Shown: positions 35,450-48,355, counted from the stretch's first letter. The stretch is 64,000 nt of DNA from Limonium bicolor (GCA_023374045.1 CM041778.1:287285533-287349532); one strand, 5' to 3'. The notes: a model not told the origin generated them from the sequence alone. Made by a program: numbers and translations.

Positions 35450-37565
35450 TTGTGGCTGAATTAAAAGCCTGAAATAGGGTTATTGTGATCTAGGATTGAA
35501 TATAAATCAACATACTAACTTTGGACTAAGATAAGCGGTGATTAATGTACAAAACATTAAGTTAAAGGGGTTAAAATGGAATTTGTGGAAACTTGGGTTA
35601 TGAACTGAATATAGTCAAGAGAGTGATGATTTAAATGGTTTATAATGACCTAATAATGTGTATAAAATTGTGTTAGAATATTTGATTAAGTTAACTAAGG
35701 ATTAAGGATTAAAATGACAAGTTATTAAGGTACACGTGGCAAGAATGTAATTCCTGAAACCTTGAGGTATTCACCATAAATAAGTTATGGAGGATCACCA
35801 TATTATGTACATTTTGGTATATAATAAGATTACATTAAAGTTGGTATATTAGCCACATATTTAGGATTGTATTTATAAGCTTTTGTAATATTAAATGCTA
35901 TAAAAGCATAGGTTATAAGATTTAAGGCTACGTGTAAAAATCTAGGGGTTATTTGGTAACTTGAGACATTTTAAGGACTTAGGAAAATATCTAAGTGATT
36001 GGAAAGTGTATGGTATTGTAATACCCCCATCCCACATCGGGATATGAGTAGTATTGTGAGTGCTTTATATGCAAACATATGGGTTGACTACAACAACAGG
36101 CCTTCCACTTTTCAGCCCAAGTGAGGATTCGGGGCCTAAAGCGGCTAGTTTTCAAGCCCGGATGGCTTGAGATCTAGGTTGTTGGACAGTTGCTCATATG
36201 GGGTGTTACAAATGGTATCAGAGCTGACTCGGGACCGTGCCGGGATGAGCTACCCGACACCTACCGAGGAGGTCCATGGGACTTAGATGTTAGGCTTGCG
36301 ACGAGGACGTCGCGTTCTTTGAGTGGGGGAGTATGTAATACCCCCATCCCACATCGGGATACGAGTAGTATTGTGAGTGCTTTATATGCAAACATATGGG
36401 TTGACTACAACAACAGGCCTTCCACTTTTCAGCCCAAGTGAGGATTCGGGGCCTAAAGTGGCTAGTTTTCAAGCCCGGATGGCTTGAGATCTAGGTTGTT
36501 GGACAGTTGCTCATATGGGGTGTTACAGGTATAATTAAGTACCAAATTGACTTAAAAAGGAATTAGAAGTTTATATAATGAATTAATAAACTTTAGACTA
36601 AGGAAAGGTTGTTAAATGTAAAGAAAATAAAATTGGGGGTACTAGGAATGTTATTAGACCGAAAGTATAAGGTTTGGTTAGATAGAAATGGATAAGTATA
36701 AGTTTAAGGAATTTTAAGGGCAAACTGTAAATGTTAGAAAATTTGGGGCCCAAACCATAAATAAAGAAAATTCTGGGTACTTATGAGAAAATGAGGTAAA
36801 ATCTAGTATGGGTCAAAGTGTTGACCAAGTTTGAGGGATAAATGAGGAAATATTAAATTAAATAAGAAATATAGTATAATTGTAAATAATATAAACTTTG
36901 TGGGGTGACATTGTAATTAAGGAGAGATATAGGTAAAGGCTCTAAGGCATATGAGCCTGTATGGCAATTTTTGGAGAATTAAGGGGTGAGTTGGAAGTTA
37001 TTGAACGTGAGTGTTAAAACTATATATTCTTATTTATAACATAATTATAAAGGTTGTAAAACTTATGGGGTCAAAACATAAAAATGAAAAACATGGTGTA
37101 CAGACCGAGATTAATGTGTGGTCTGTTGGTAATTACCGAATTTATGAGGGAAGATTTGGAGTTTATTAATGTAAGAATTAAAATTATAAGATAAATGTAA
37201 TTAGTAGTGGATTGTAAGATTATAAAAATAAGTGGGGTCAAAGTGTAATATCCGAAAGTGCTGGGAAGGAATTTTAATTTGAGGAAGTTTTAGATTCCAT
37301 TTGAAGGTTGGAAGATTAGAAGTGTAACTTTGGTATAAATAAGCAAGGAATAAAAACTATAGGTTATACAAGTATAAGGAATTATATTGTAAACATTATA
37401 TAACATTTGTGGTCATAATGTAATAAAAAAAGTATTAGGAGTATACTCATGCTATGCGTGCCTAATTGAGGAATATTAAGGGTATAGCAAAGTTTTTATG
37501 TCATTAGGAAGAATGACAATATACAATATACATGATACAAGTATATGTGTATATATAATGATGAC
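35450..37565 (+). other. Orphan LTR-like segment hosting TRIM T1
   Basis: AT-rich, without genes. Phrases such as GTCAAAGTGTTGACCAAG and AAAACTTATGGGGTC recall the sense strand of B and D LTR middles, so this is probably an internal piece of a plus-oriented LTR of that sub-family whose ends are gone. B inserted at its left edge. The junction with E at about 37565 is only approximate. Confidence 0.4.
36017..36527 (+). mobile_element. TRIM T1: complete 511-bp element
   Basis: LTRs 36017-36210 and 36334-36527 (194 bp each, nearly identical), opening TGTAATACCCCC and closing GGGGTGTTACA; perfect target duplication GGTAT at 36012-36016 and 36528-36532. PBS TGGTATCAGAGC at 36213-36224 and purine tract GAGTGGGGGAGTA at 36321-36333. 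The internal region is only 123 bp, so it is non-autonomous and must borrow Gag and Pol. The LTR has the CCCACATCGG motif typical of plant TRIM/SMART elements. The open frame at 36190-36441 spans PBS and LTR and is not a gene. LTR identity implies recent insertion. Confidence 0.96.
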
Positions 37566-38409
37566 TCCTCCTCTGTCAAAAAAAAGCCCTCCAGCTAAAC
37601 TATTGTGGTATTTGCCGATTATACCCAGATTCAAATGATTGTTTGTGAATCCGAAAGATGCAAAGAACTTACGATGACACGTAGAGGGTAGAAAGAGTGA
37701 TGAGAAATTAAGACATCCATCAGATGGACCTCAGTGGGGAAACATCAATAGACGGTTCAAAGACCATTTGGGGGGTGAAGATAGGAATCTGAGGCTTGGG
37801 CTATGTACTGATGGAATGAACCCCTACGGCACATTAAGCAACCAACACAACACTTAGCCCGTTTTGCTATGGATCTATGATTTACCATCGTGGTTGTGTA
37901 TGAAATACAAGTACATAATGTTATCACTTCTGATATCTGGCCCCAAGCAGCCAGGTAATATTATTGATGTATACCTCGCCCCATTGATTGATGATTTGAA
38001 GTTACTATGGAATGAGGGAACCGTGGTGTAAGATGCTTATGCAAGGGAACATTTCACGCTTAAGGCGTTGTTGTCCTAAGGACTCGACACTCGTCATTGA
38101 TAGTGGTTGGCATTCAATGCTGGTCCACGTCTATGGTGTTTGGCTCTTAAGCCAATATTAATGATTCATTAATGTCTAACTGGTGTAATTGTTACGGGCT
38201 GTTGCATGCCCTTTAGTTGTGATGGTCTGACTCATTGGGTCCTTCTAAGGTATGTAGGCCTCATGTTTTAAGGGTTTTGTGTTCTAACTCGTGGCAGGTT
38301 GCATTTTTGGGATCTGTACTAAGGTTGTACCAATGTTTGGTAATTTTGGTAGTCATGGTATCATTCGTTGTGGTCTTCACGGTCTTGTAGGGTTCGATTG
38401 TAGATGCAA

Positions 38410-38485
38410 CACTTGCGGTGGCAAGTGCGCGAGGTAGGAAGAATTATTAATATATTGATTTTCATGGCGCTTGTTGTAGCAAGCA
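38410..38485 (-). other. Duplicated CACTTGC hairpin of E
   Basis: CACTTGCGGTGGCAAGTG at 38410-38427 and a decayed CGCTTGTTGTAGCAAGCA at 38468-38485. Spacing and order match B 13569-13644, showing that E and B share this internal region in the same orientation. Confidence 0.75.
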
Positions 38486-38582
38486 TTCCATGCAGGTTGA
38501 GTCATTGGTTTTATAATTGTTGGTCTGATAGACATCTCGGTCGGTTGAGTATGGTGCACATAATTGGCTCCAGAAGGGGTAG

Positions 38583-40645
38583 TGTGAGCCTCGATTTTTA
38601 AACCCTATCCTATGTTGATTCGAGTTGATTAGGACTGATCTGGCTTTAGGTCCACTTATAACCTAAGTTTAGTAACTAAGTCATATAATCATAATTATTA
38701 AAACCTAAGTTAGCTCACTGGAACCTATTATGAGTCGCCACCTAATTTTAACCTAGATCAAATAAGGAAAGGAGAGTTCAGGTTCGGGGGCTTGATATTG
38801 AACTTAATTAGGGTTCAATTACTTTCATTTCCCTCAAAGTCGTTTTTCCTCTACTTAGTTTAATTACGGCTTATTACGAGTCATTTTAACCTAAGTGTGC
38901 ACTTCCGATTTTTTTGTATTTTTAACATTTTTTTGACAGAAAATTAAAGTAAAAAAATTAAAATTACCTAAACTAGGGTTTCGAGGAAGAATTAGGTCAA
39001 CTTTTTTTTTTCTGTCCATAGCCACAGACCTAATGTCCGTATCCACAGACCTTAATTAACCTATGTGAGAATAAAAGTCAAATTAAACAGAAAACAAAAT
39101 TTTGAAAAGTCCGGGGCCACGGACAGGCTGTCTGTGGGCCCGGACATGTACCTTTAAAATCCTAAATTTTGAAAATAAAACCGTCCCGCCACCGTTCGAG
39201 GGCGTCAGGTCTTACGGACAGGGCGTCCGGGAACCCGGACATAGCGTCCGTGGGTGCGGACCACCCTCGGACGGTGGCGCTTGGGTGGTTCCCGGTGGTG
39301 TTTTTGGATCACAATTAATGGGTAGATAGCTTGAAAGATTCTAAACACGTTAGTGATCGAAAGTTTTCAATTTGAAGTCGAATTAAACACGAAACTTAGC
39401 AAACAAGTTATTGGGCAGAAGCAAAAACAAACGTTAATTCAGAAACGGTAAAAAGTCAATTCAACTCCAAATTCTGACACAGAGTAGTTCAAGTTGAACA
39501 GTCAGAAAAATATGATTTCAACTTGTTTTACCTTCGGATTCAATGAGACTCTTCACATCGGGGATCTTATGATGCTTCATTGATGCTGGTTCTGGATTTA
39601 CTTCGAATTGAGCTTCTGACTCCTTCTTCTTTATGTTGTTAAGGACGTGTTTATTCTTTTTTTGTGGTGTTTTTGTGTGTTTTTGATGCTTGGAAATCTG
39701 ATTTAGATAGAAAGATTGTGTTTTCAGTGTTTTTGGGGAGATTTCAGCAGAGTTTCGGTATAGATTTGAGGGTCAGGAGTGCAAAAACGTGGAGAGAAGA
39801 TTGGTGGCTGTGTTTTCTGACTATTGTGGTGTTCTCCTCTACCCTAGTTCGTTTTTGGAAGGTCCTTTTATAGAAAGAGCATGATCAAATTGATAGAACA
39901 AGATCTTTATCTAAAACACTGATTTTGTGCTCTAAGGGAATCTGATTTTTTTAGAATATGTTGCAGGCTGAGAAAAAGAATAAAAATTTAACTAATGCTA
40001 AAGAATGATTTTTAGGAATTTTGAGAGTTGGAATCAGATTATTTTAATAAATAACCGATTCGATAAAAATCACACAAACTGGAATCTCCCATAATTCATA
40101 ACTTATTATTGGAAAGTCGAAATAGCGAAATTCCAACGGCAATAGTCTCTAAACATCATCCTCTATCTTGTATTTAAATTTCATGACATTTTTATTTGAT
40201 TTTGGTATTTTCCAGAGGAAAGAGAAAATTACAAAAATGATTGAATTTCTCTTTTAAATTTTGGGCTAAGGTTCCAAATAAAATAATTTTAGGTTTATGA
40301 CTGTATGTAGTCATGCTAACCATGTGATGATTTCATTTTAATTTTGGAAACCTTTTTATTTCTATTTTGAGGATATTTCATGTGTTAATTATTAAAGCAG
40401 TTAGCTTATAATATGAATTAAAAACTAAATTTCCAAAATAAATATTATCAGAAAATCATGAAATACTTTTCAAAATGACTATGATTTCGGAAGTGTTTGG
40501 AGAGAGTGAACAAGTCATATGAAAAATAGAAAATCCCGAGAATGTCCTTGGAAAATCCCGCATTGGTGCATTTTGACCATTTTGCCCTTTGTAACACGTA
40601 TGCCTTAGAGACTATTCCGAGGGGGTTAAAATTTTGGGTATAACA
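38583..40645 (-). repeat. 3' LTR of H (2,063 bp)
   Basis: Plus-strand edge TGTGAGCCTCG, other edge GGGTATAACA. Pairs end to end with 45057-47105. Has a GC-rich cluster of GTCCG/CGGAC motifs at 39105-39290. Several differences from the other LTR are CG to TG or CA changes (for example CCACGGACC versus CCACAGACC), consistent with methylated-cytosine decay. Confidence 0.93.
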
Positions 40646-40734
40646 GATTGCACCCCGTCAACTAGGCTTTGTAATGGAAAGGAAAAGGCTAGTTGATGTT
40701 TGAGTGATAACCTAAAATTTTGGATCCTAACAGA

Positions 40735-41404
40735 CCTCGTATGCCGTTTGAAATCCAGTGGGTTGTGTCGAGCTGTTCGAAGGTGCTGACTACCTAAAGG
40801 TGAAGGAGATGTTGTTGAACTATTCAAAGACGCCAACTACCTGAAATGATGATATGTTGTCGAGCTATTCTAAGGCGCTGACTACCTAAAGTGACGAAAA
40901 TGATGTCAAGCTATTCTAAGGAGTTGACTACCTAAAGTGATGAAAATGATGTCAAGCTATTCTATGGCGTTGACTACCTGAAAATGATGTCAATGATGTC
41001 AAGCTATTCTAAGGCGTTGACTACCTGAAAATGATGAAAATGAAATAATGTCAAGCGATTCTAAGGCGTTGACTACCTGAAAATGATGTAATGTCAAGCG
41101 GTTCTAAGGTATTGACTACCTAAAGGGATGAAAATGATGTCAAGCTATTCTAAGGTGTTGACTACCTAAAGTGAAATGAAGTGACATCAAGCTTTTCTAA
41201 AGCGTTGACTACCTAAAGGGATGAAAATGATGTTAACCTATTCTAAGGCGTTGACTACCTAAAGTGAAATGAAGTAACGTCACGCTATTCTAAGCCGTTG
41301 ACTACCTAAAGGGATGAAATGAAGTCAAACTATTCTAAGGCGTTGATTACCTAAAGTGAAATGAAGTGACGTCAAGCTATTCTAAGGTGTTGACTACCTA
41401 AAAG
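40735..41404 (-). repeat. Tandem array of about 46-bp units in the H 3' region
   Basis: About 14 units, each with a core like CTATTCTAAGGCGTTGACTA followed by CCTAAAG and a variable ATGAAAATGATGT linker. Units range from about 42 to 60 bp because the linker varies. Lies directly inside the 3' LTR, in the 3' untranslated region in sense. Confidence 0.9.
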
Positions 41405-41442
41405 TGATTCAAAATTGGTGTGGGATCGAGTTTTTCCCCTCA

Positions 41443-41820
41443 GGTGAGTTCGTCTACTCAGGTGAGTTCTTCTACTCTGGTGAGTTCTTCTACTCAAATG
41501 AGTTCTTCTACTCTGGTGAGTTCTTCTACTCTGGTGAGATCTTCTACTCTGGTGAGTTCTTCTACTCGGGTAAGTTGTTCTACTCAGGTGAGTTCTTCTA
41601 CTCTGGTGAGTTCTTCTACTCGGGTGAGTACTTCTACTCTGGTGAGTTCTTCTACTCAGGTGAGTTCTTCTACTCTGGTGAGTTCTTCTACTCTGGTGAG
41701 TTCTTCTACTCGGGTGAGTTCTTCTACTCTAGTGAGTTCTTCTACTCTGATGAGTTCTTCTACTCTGGTGAGTTCTTCAACTATGGTGAGTATTTCTACT
41801 CGGGTGAGTTCTTCTACTCT
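41443..41820 (-). repeat. 18-bp tandem array, exactly 21 units without indels
   Basis: Unit GGTGAGTTCTTCTACTCT; the 378-bp array is 21 x 18 with point changes only. Because 18 is divisible by three, two plus-strand frames stay open (148 and 162 codons), but H is on the minus strand and these frames have no other support. Lies beside the 46-bp array in the H 3' region. Confidence 0.95.
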
Positions 41821-43291
41821 GGTGAATCTGAACCCTCGGTTCTATCTTGAGGAGTTTCGTATCGAAAAATGCAATGATGTAGATTTTATGCAATTGATTG
41901 TGATGTAAACTGATGGTGAAAATACCAAATGTGACTATGATCAAAGTGCCAATAAGAATAAAAGATTGTACAAAGAAAGAAATCATTGGAAAATGTGCCA
42001 AGCTTGGCTGCACTGAGGTGTTATATAGAGATGAAACAAAGTGTTTGTAAGAAAACTTGTTCTAAACAGGAAACTATTGAAAAAGGTGTTAAACATGACA
42101 AAGCTTGAGAAAAACTCTACTGAAAAATGAAAGTGAAATGATCATTTCCTGACTAAGAATTACAGATCTGCAGTTTCTTAGAAGTTAAACATGCCGCTAG
42201 TGTTTGTTATGGTGCTAAAGGCTTTTGCTGGTGTTCAGGATTTGTGATAGACCTGGGATTGGGTTGTGATTTTGGACGGTGGTCAGGGTTATGACGGGCC
42301 TGATGTTTTTGTGGAGGTAAGGCTAATGACGGGCTTGAGAGTGTGTGTGTGTGGAGGTTTGGGCTTATGTGGGCCTGCGTGGTGTATGATGTGATGGTAA
42401 GGGTTTATGTGGGTCTATGTGGTGAAGTGGCATTTGTGTGGAGGTAAGAGCTTATGTGTGCCTGTGGTGGGATGGTGGTGCTCAAGCTTTGGGTTTCAAT
42501 TGGTGTTGCCATGGCAATTGTAGGAACCAACAATTGTCCCCAGTATTTTTCCTTAGGACAATCTGAGCTAGAGTTCATGGCAATCGATCGGAACGATCCA
42601 TTGCCCCCATTATTTTCTTTGATTAAACATGCGAATGGGTCTCGTCCTCACAAGGTCAAGACTTATGTTTTGATTTGGTGCTTCCTAACCTACACTCGAC
42701 GTGTTTGGTGTTTACACTCGGTTCTCACTTACGGTCACAACTTCTAGACCGTTAAATTTGATATTTGATGAATTTACGCATTCGATCTGTTACTTTCACG
42801 TGATTGAATACATAACTACCAAGTCGTAAGTATTTGAGTCCTATAACAAGGCCATGGGGTGTGATGAAAGACAAGGGGACCATGGAGGGGTGTTTGAGGT
42901 ATGACGAGCATAAAGGGGTGACCAAAGCTGCACCTTACGTCTTTTCTCGGATTCATCTTCCTTGTCTTAAAGTCGTCTAGCTGCTTTGTATTGACATTGT
43001 TTTCGAGCTTCTAGACTTGGACTTTTGATGTTGTCCTTTACACCGTTTCTCTTCTCTTTGTCATTTGCTTTATGTTGACATTATTTTCAAGCTTTTGGAC
43101 TTGGATTTTTTTTTTCTGAATGAATGCATGATTTTCACAAGAGAAATATGGACAAAAGGAAAACACACCTTTTTTGATAACCAAGAGAAATAACATTGAT
43201 AACAAATAAAATCTATTTATGGCTAAACAAAACAAAACAAAACAATTGCGAGACAAAAGAAAAACATGAAGACTATTGGAAAGAGCAACTC

Positions 43292-44011
43292 CTAGTGGTT
43301 CTCTGATGTAAGATTCCCATAAATGCTTCTATGCTCTAAGAAATGAAGCCCCTGGTCAACTAGATCCTGAATCCTGTGCTGCCGGGCCCTGCAATGGTCG
43401 GTGTAGTGACCGGGTAGCTCGTGGAAATGATAGAATTGGTTAAGATTTCTCCCCAACTGAGTAGCTCCTGGCCTCATAGCAAGTGGTCATAGCGGATATC
43501 TCCGTCGAAGCTCTTCGAGTGCTTCACTTAGCGTTCGGCCGATGTCTGTAAACTTCCTTTGACGAGAGTTCTATTGGGGTGGTTCTACCGCTTCAACGTC
43601 CCGAACAGGTCCTCCTGACTGCCGATCAATGTTCACCTCATGCTGCCTAGCCCTCTTACGGGTGCAACTTTTGATGCAAGTTGCTGCTTCCGGTTGTCTA
43701 ATCACTCTCCTGAGTTTTGTAGCAATTTCTTTGACGTTCCCTTGTGGACCCTGGGCCCTTGTGGCGCCGGCCTTGATGCAGTCATAAATGGAATTGACAA
43801 GCCTATCCACTAATTCATCCCGAGCTTGACGTTCAACCTCTAGAGCAAGGGCCTTTGCTTTCAATTCTTCAACAAAGGCGATGTAGTTGGATTCCATGGT
43901 GTTCAGGACAGCATGATGTCTCTGCTCCATGGCATCAACGGTGGCTATGTACTTTTATTCCAAAGCTGCGAGTTGGGCCTCCATACTGATTGGGTTTCCT
44001 CCCTCTGCCAT
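43292..44011 (-). pseudogene. gag: Broken Tat/Ogre-type gag of element H
   Basis: In sense, an ATG at 44011 starts MAEGGNPISMEAQLAALE, then a TAA. The frame continues into an Ala/Glu-rich, coiled-coil-like region (open 43930-43571). Downstream, an open stretch with RKFTDIGRTLSEALEELR (about 43560-43505) meets a TGA, then 43477-43292 has FYHFHELPGHYTDHC and RQHRIQDLVDQG. That His/Cys motif followed by an IQDLID-like helix is characteristic of the C-terminal Gag region of plant Tat/Ogre elements. The central capsid region is missing, so the gene is both deleted and interrupted by stops. Confidence 0.75.
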
Positions 44012-45035
44012 ACTTGAGATTCGGGCTTACCTATTTCCAAGGTGTCCATCGTTAGCGAACAAAAGGAAATGAGCTGAAAGGAACTATATGGACTATGAAT
44101 GGGCCGCCGGGCTGAGAGAGAAACGTTGAAGTCTAGGATTTGATTGATGATCCTGTTGGGCCTTGAGGCCAGAAACTAGAATGAATGGGTTATGCAAACT
44201 ATCTAGGATTCGGATGGGCCAAAACCTAAACAAGCAGTTCTGATTGGGCTTACAGATATGTCACCTAAACGTAGGATTTTTGGCCAAAACCCAAATGAAA
44301 AGTTCGTGGGCCTAGAACTGAATGGGTAACTCAAATTGGGCCAAAAGTGAAATCACCTAGATCTAAGGCTTTGGGCCAAAGCCCAAACAAACAGTTCACT
44401 CATTCAAATCAAAGAGGGCCTTTGGGCTGCAAATAATTAGCCGTGAATTACAGGTTGGGCTGGTTGGCATAGGAAGAGTTCCTATCAATTTCTAGGCTGG
44501 CAGTGGGCCGGTCATATAAGAAAACAAGGTTGAACTTTATGTCTTCACTAGACGCTTCAACCAATTTGGGTATGGATCGATCTGGAGAGGTGCATGGGGC
44601 AAGGGCCCAGGTCACCACAAAGGAATAGGGCTTGCACGCTATTCTCTTTGGGTTTCCCTACTCTTTTCACATCACCTGAAGGTGTGCGTCTACGGTCGAG
44701 TCTTTGAATGACCAAACATGGGTTAGTAAGGACACTGCCGGCAAAACGCTTGGGGCTAAAGCCCAGGTATTAAGGGGATGAAATTAGACGACATCCTCCT
44801 CTTTTCCCCCGCTTATTCGTATCACCTAAAAGGTGTGAGTCCCTGATAGGGGACCCTCAGACGGGTCCCGGGGTGAAATCAATTTGCGTGGACCCTCGTT
44901 GTCATATGATGCAAAGGTACAGAAAATTAAAGTGTGCATGAAAGTAAACAAACAATGAAATAAAAGTCGTAAATAAACAATTTTTGAGTTAAGCCCTCTT
45001 TTGAAAAATTAAACAAGTTAATATTAAGAATTTTG

Positions 45036-45053
45036 TCCCCAACAGAGTCACCA
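45036..45053 (-). other. Primer binding site of H (tRNA-Arg type)
   Basis: TGGTGACTCTGTTGGGGA on the minus strand, 3 nt after the 5' LTR. Plant tRNA-Arg ends in a sequence whose complement is TGGCGACTCCGCTGGG (from memory); the three differences here are all C to T. Confidence 0.8.
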
Positions 45054-45056
45054 TTC

Positions 45057-47105
45057 TGTGAGCCTCGATTTTAAACCCTATCATATGTTGATTCGAGTTG
45101 ATTAGGATCTAATCGGGTTTTAGGTCCACTTATAATCGAAATTAATAACTAAGTCATATAACCATAATTATAAAAACCTAAGCTAGCTCACTGGAACCTA
45201 TTATGAGTCGCCACCTAATTTTAACCTAGATCAAATTTGGAAAGGAGAGTTCAGGTTCGGGGGCTTGATATTTGACTTAATTAGGGTTCAATTACTTTCA
45301 TTACCCTCAAAGTTGTTTTTCCTCTACTTAGTTTAATTACGGCTTATTACGAGTCATTTTAACCTAAGTGTGCACTTCTGATTTTTTTTGTATTTTTAAC
45401 ATTTTTTGACAGAAAATTAAAGTAAAAAAAATAAAATTACCTAAACTAGGGTACGAGGCAGAATTAGGTCAAATTTTGTTTCTGTCCGTAGCCACGGACC
45501 TAATGTCCGTATCCAGGGACACTAATTAACCTATATGAGAATAAAAGTCGAATTAAACAGAAAACAAAATTTTGAAAATTCCAGGGCCACGGACAGGCTG
45601 TCCGTGGGCCCGGACATGTACCGTTAAAACCCAAAATTTTGAAAATAAAACTGTCCCGCCACCGTCCGGGGGCGTCCGGTCTTACGGACAGGGCGTCCGG
45701 GACCCCGGACATAGCGTCCGTGGGTGCGGACCGCCCTCAGAGGGCGGCTTTTGGGCGGTTCGCGGTGGTGTTTTTGGCTCAAAATTTATGGGTAGATAGC
45801 CTGAAATATTCTAAACACGTTAGTGATTGAAAATTTTCAATTTGAAGTCGAATTAAGCGCGAAACTTAGCAAACAAGTTATTGGGCAGAAGCAAAAACAA
45901 ACGTTAATTCAGAAACGGTAAAAAGTCAATTCGACTCCAAATTTTGAAACAGAGTAGTTAAATTTGAACAAAGTCAGAAAAATATGATTTCAACCTGTTT
46001 TACCTTCGGTTTTAATGAGAGTCTTCACATCGGGGATCTTTTGGTGCTTCGTTGATGCCGGTTCTAGATTGACTTTGTATTGAGCTTCTGACTCCTTCTT
46101 CTTTATCTTGTTAAGGATGTGTTTCTTCTGTTTTTGTGTGTATTTGATGCTTGGAAATCTTATTGGGATAGAATGATTGTGTTTGTAGTTGTTTTAGGGA
46201 GATTTCAGTAGAGTTTCGGTATAGATTTAAGGGTCGGGAGTGCAAAAACGTGGAGAGAAGACTGGTGGCTGTGTTTTCTGACTATTGTGGTGTTCTCCTT
46301 TGCCCTAGTTCATTTTTGGAATGTCCTTCTATAGATAGAGCATGGTCAAATTGATAGAACAAGATCTTTATCTAAAACACTTATTTTGTGCTCTAAGGGA
46401 ATCTGATTTTTTAGAATATGCTACAGGCCGAGAAAAATTATGAAAATTTAACTGAAGGTAAATAATGATTTTTAATAATTTTGAGAGTTGGAACCGGATT
46501 ATTTTGATAAATAACCGATTAGATAAAAACCTCACAATCTGGAATCTCCCACAATTCATAACTTATTATTGGAAAGTCGAAATAGCGAAATTCCAACGGC
46601 ATTAGTCTCTAAAAATCATCCTCTATCTTGTATTTAAATTTCATGACATTTTGATTTGATTTCATTATTTTCCGTAGGAGAGATAAAATTGTAAAAATGA
46701 TTGAATTTCTCTTTTAAATTTTGGGCTAAGGTTCCAAATAAAATAATTTCAGGTTTATGACTGTATGTAGTCATGCTATCCATGTGAAAATCTCATTTTA
46801 ATTTTGGAAATCTTTTTATTTCTATGTTGAGGCTATTTCATGTGTTAATTATTGAAGAAATTAGCTTATAATATGAATTAAAAACTAAATTTCCGTAATA
46901 AATTTTATCAGAAAATCATGAAATACTTTTCATAATGACTATGATTTTTGAAGTGTTTGGAGAGAGTGAACAAGTCATATGAAAAATAGAAAATCCCGAG
47001 AATGTCCTTGGAAAATCCCACATTGGTGCATTTTGACCATTTTGCCCTTTGTAACACGTATGCCTTAGAGACTATTCCGAGGGGGTCAAAATTTTGGGTA
47101 TAACA
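45057..47105 (-). repeat. 5' LTR of H (2,049 bp)
   Basis: Partner of 38583-40645. Keeps more intact CGGAC motifs (45480-45770) than the 3' copy. The short open frames on both strands at 45500-45830 reflect the GC-rich cluster and have no protein support. Confidence 0.93.
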
Positions 47106-48355
47106 GGTAGTATTGGAATTATTATGGTCCGCTAAGGAGTGACAAGTTCTCTAGGGTAGTTATCTTCCTGGTTACTCTAAGTTATGCTTCTTTCTGAGTT
47201 TGTCTAAAGTTCTATCGGGAAGGAGAGAGGGTGTTTGACGCATGGATTCATGTGGTCGAATTATTGGGTTAAGGGCTTGTGGCTTCCTAGATCACACTGA
47301 GTAATAGTACTATCACCTAAGGTTCCCACAAAGTTTGGGGTATTTTTCCCCTGGGCGACACCTTTCCCCTTCTAATTGCTCGTACCAGCTGGGGTCTGCC
47401 CCGCGCAGCTACCACGTGGTGCTTCGGGTCCGGCAGATGGAGTACTGCGGTCGTCTACGGTATGACATTATTTTCTTGGGGGTGGCGTTGTAGCAATTTG
47501 GGTTAATTTTTGCTTCGTGGGCTCATGTGGCTACCGCGACTTTCAGGTCAGGTCTTACCGAACCTTCTAGGTTGTGTCGGGTTCAAGTTATCCCTTCCTG
47601 AGAGATACTTCTCAACGGTCATTGGTTCCGCATGTGATGTATTTCTAATGTTCGTTTTATATTCGTGATTCCATCCTTCACGTATCGGTGCCCTCCTTTG
47701 GTTAACTGAATAGGGTTTTGTGTTCAATTATGAGCCTACTCGATAGTATTACGGACTTTTATCCTTCTTTAAGATTGGTTTAGTGTTCACTCGTCACCGC
47801 GTATAAGCATGCTTCTAGATAATATGTAGTTACCGGGTCCACCGGTCCTTAGGGATTCATTGTATTGTAAACTCTCTCATATGTCCTGATGTCGTAACTT
47901 TTATGGAAGCCATGTGGGTCTTCCCGACCAGGAGGAATTCTAAGTGTCCTTGGTGCCTTTCATTGCTTTGCCTCTACGTCGACATTCGAGGTGTGGGAAG
48001 CGGCGGGTGGGATACCACTGCTGGTTCCTGAAATGTTCTCCCATCAAGCTAGCATGGCTCTATGTTATTCGGGATCGCAGGACCTTCAATACCCCTGACA
48101 TGCCTCGCCCTAAGTGGTTTCTACTTCTTCTCTACGTCTGTAACATGGCACGCTGTGTCTTTACTCGGTAGTTCACTGTATAGTAACCAGTAATATTGAA
48201 GTGCCATTAAGGCTAATATTGTTACGCATTCACGTTACTAAGGCACTGGTTCGTTTAAGACCAGATGTCTCGTACCTCACAAGCGTTCCCTGTATTCTAA
48301 TAATCCTAAGCTCACTGTCTTAACCCTAATTATCTCATCATCAGAGTGGCACTCC

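Larger units (their letters stand above)
38583..47105 (-). mobile_element. Element H: Tat/Ogre-lineage non-autonomous LTR retrotransposon
   Basis: Flanked by the duplication GGTAG (38578-38582 and 47106-47110). LTRs 38583-40645 and 45057-47105; on the minus strand they open TGTTATACCC and close GGCTCACA. The PBS matches tRNA-Arg, as known for Ogre/Tat elements. The gag remnant near 43300-44011 has Tat-type motifs. The 4.4-kb internal region has no pol. Next to the 3' LTR are two tandem arrays, the usual place for such arrays in Tat elements. Positions 41830-43290 show no features I can name; 44130-44400 has loosely repeated TTGGGCCAAAAC phrases in the leader. Confidence 0.92.

Noticed and set aside
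36190..36441. 83-codon frame across TRIM T1.
   Set aside because: It spans LTR end, PBS, purine tract and the next LTR; TRIMs have no genes.
41404..41908. Two overlapping 148- and 162-codon plus-strand frames with repeated SGEFFY and STLVSS peptides, resembling a repeat protein.
   Set aside because: They are frames through an 18-bp tandem array in the 3' region of minus-strand element H; any 18-bp array without stops stays open. No start context, domain or coding flank supports a gene.
47944..48171. Possible gene or gag in E close to the primer site.
   Set aside because: The plus-strand frame is antisense to E. The sense strand has an ATG-Ser-Gly start but stops early, and shows none of the capsid motifs of the B or G gag.
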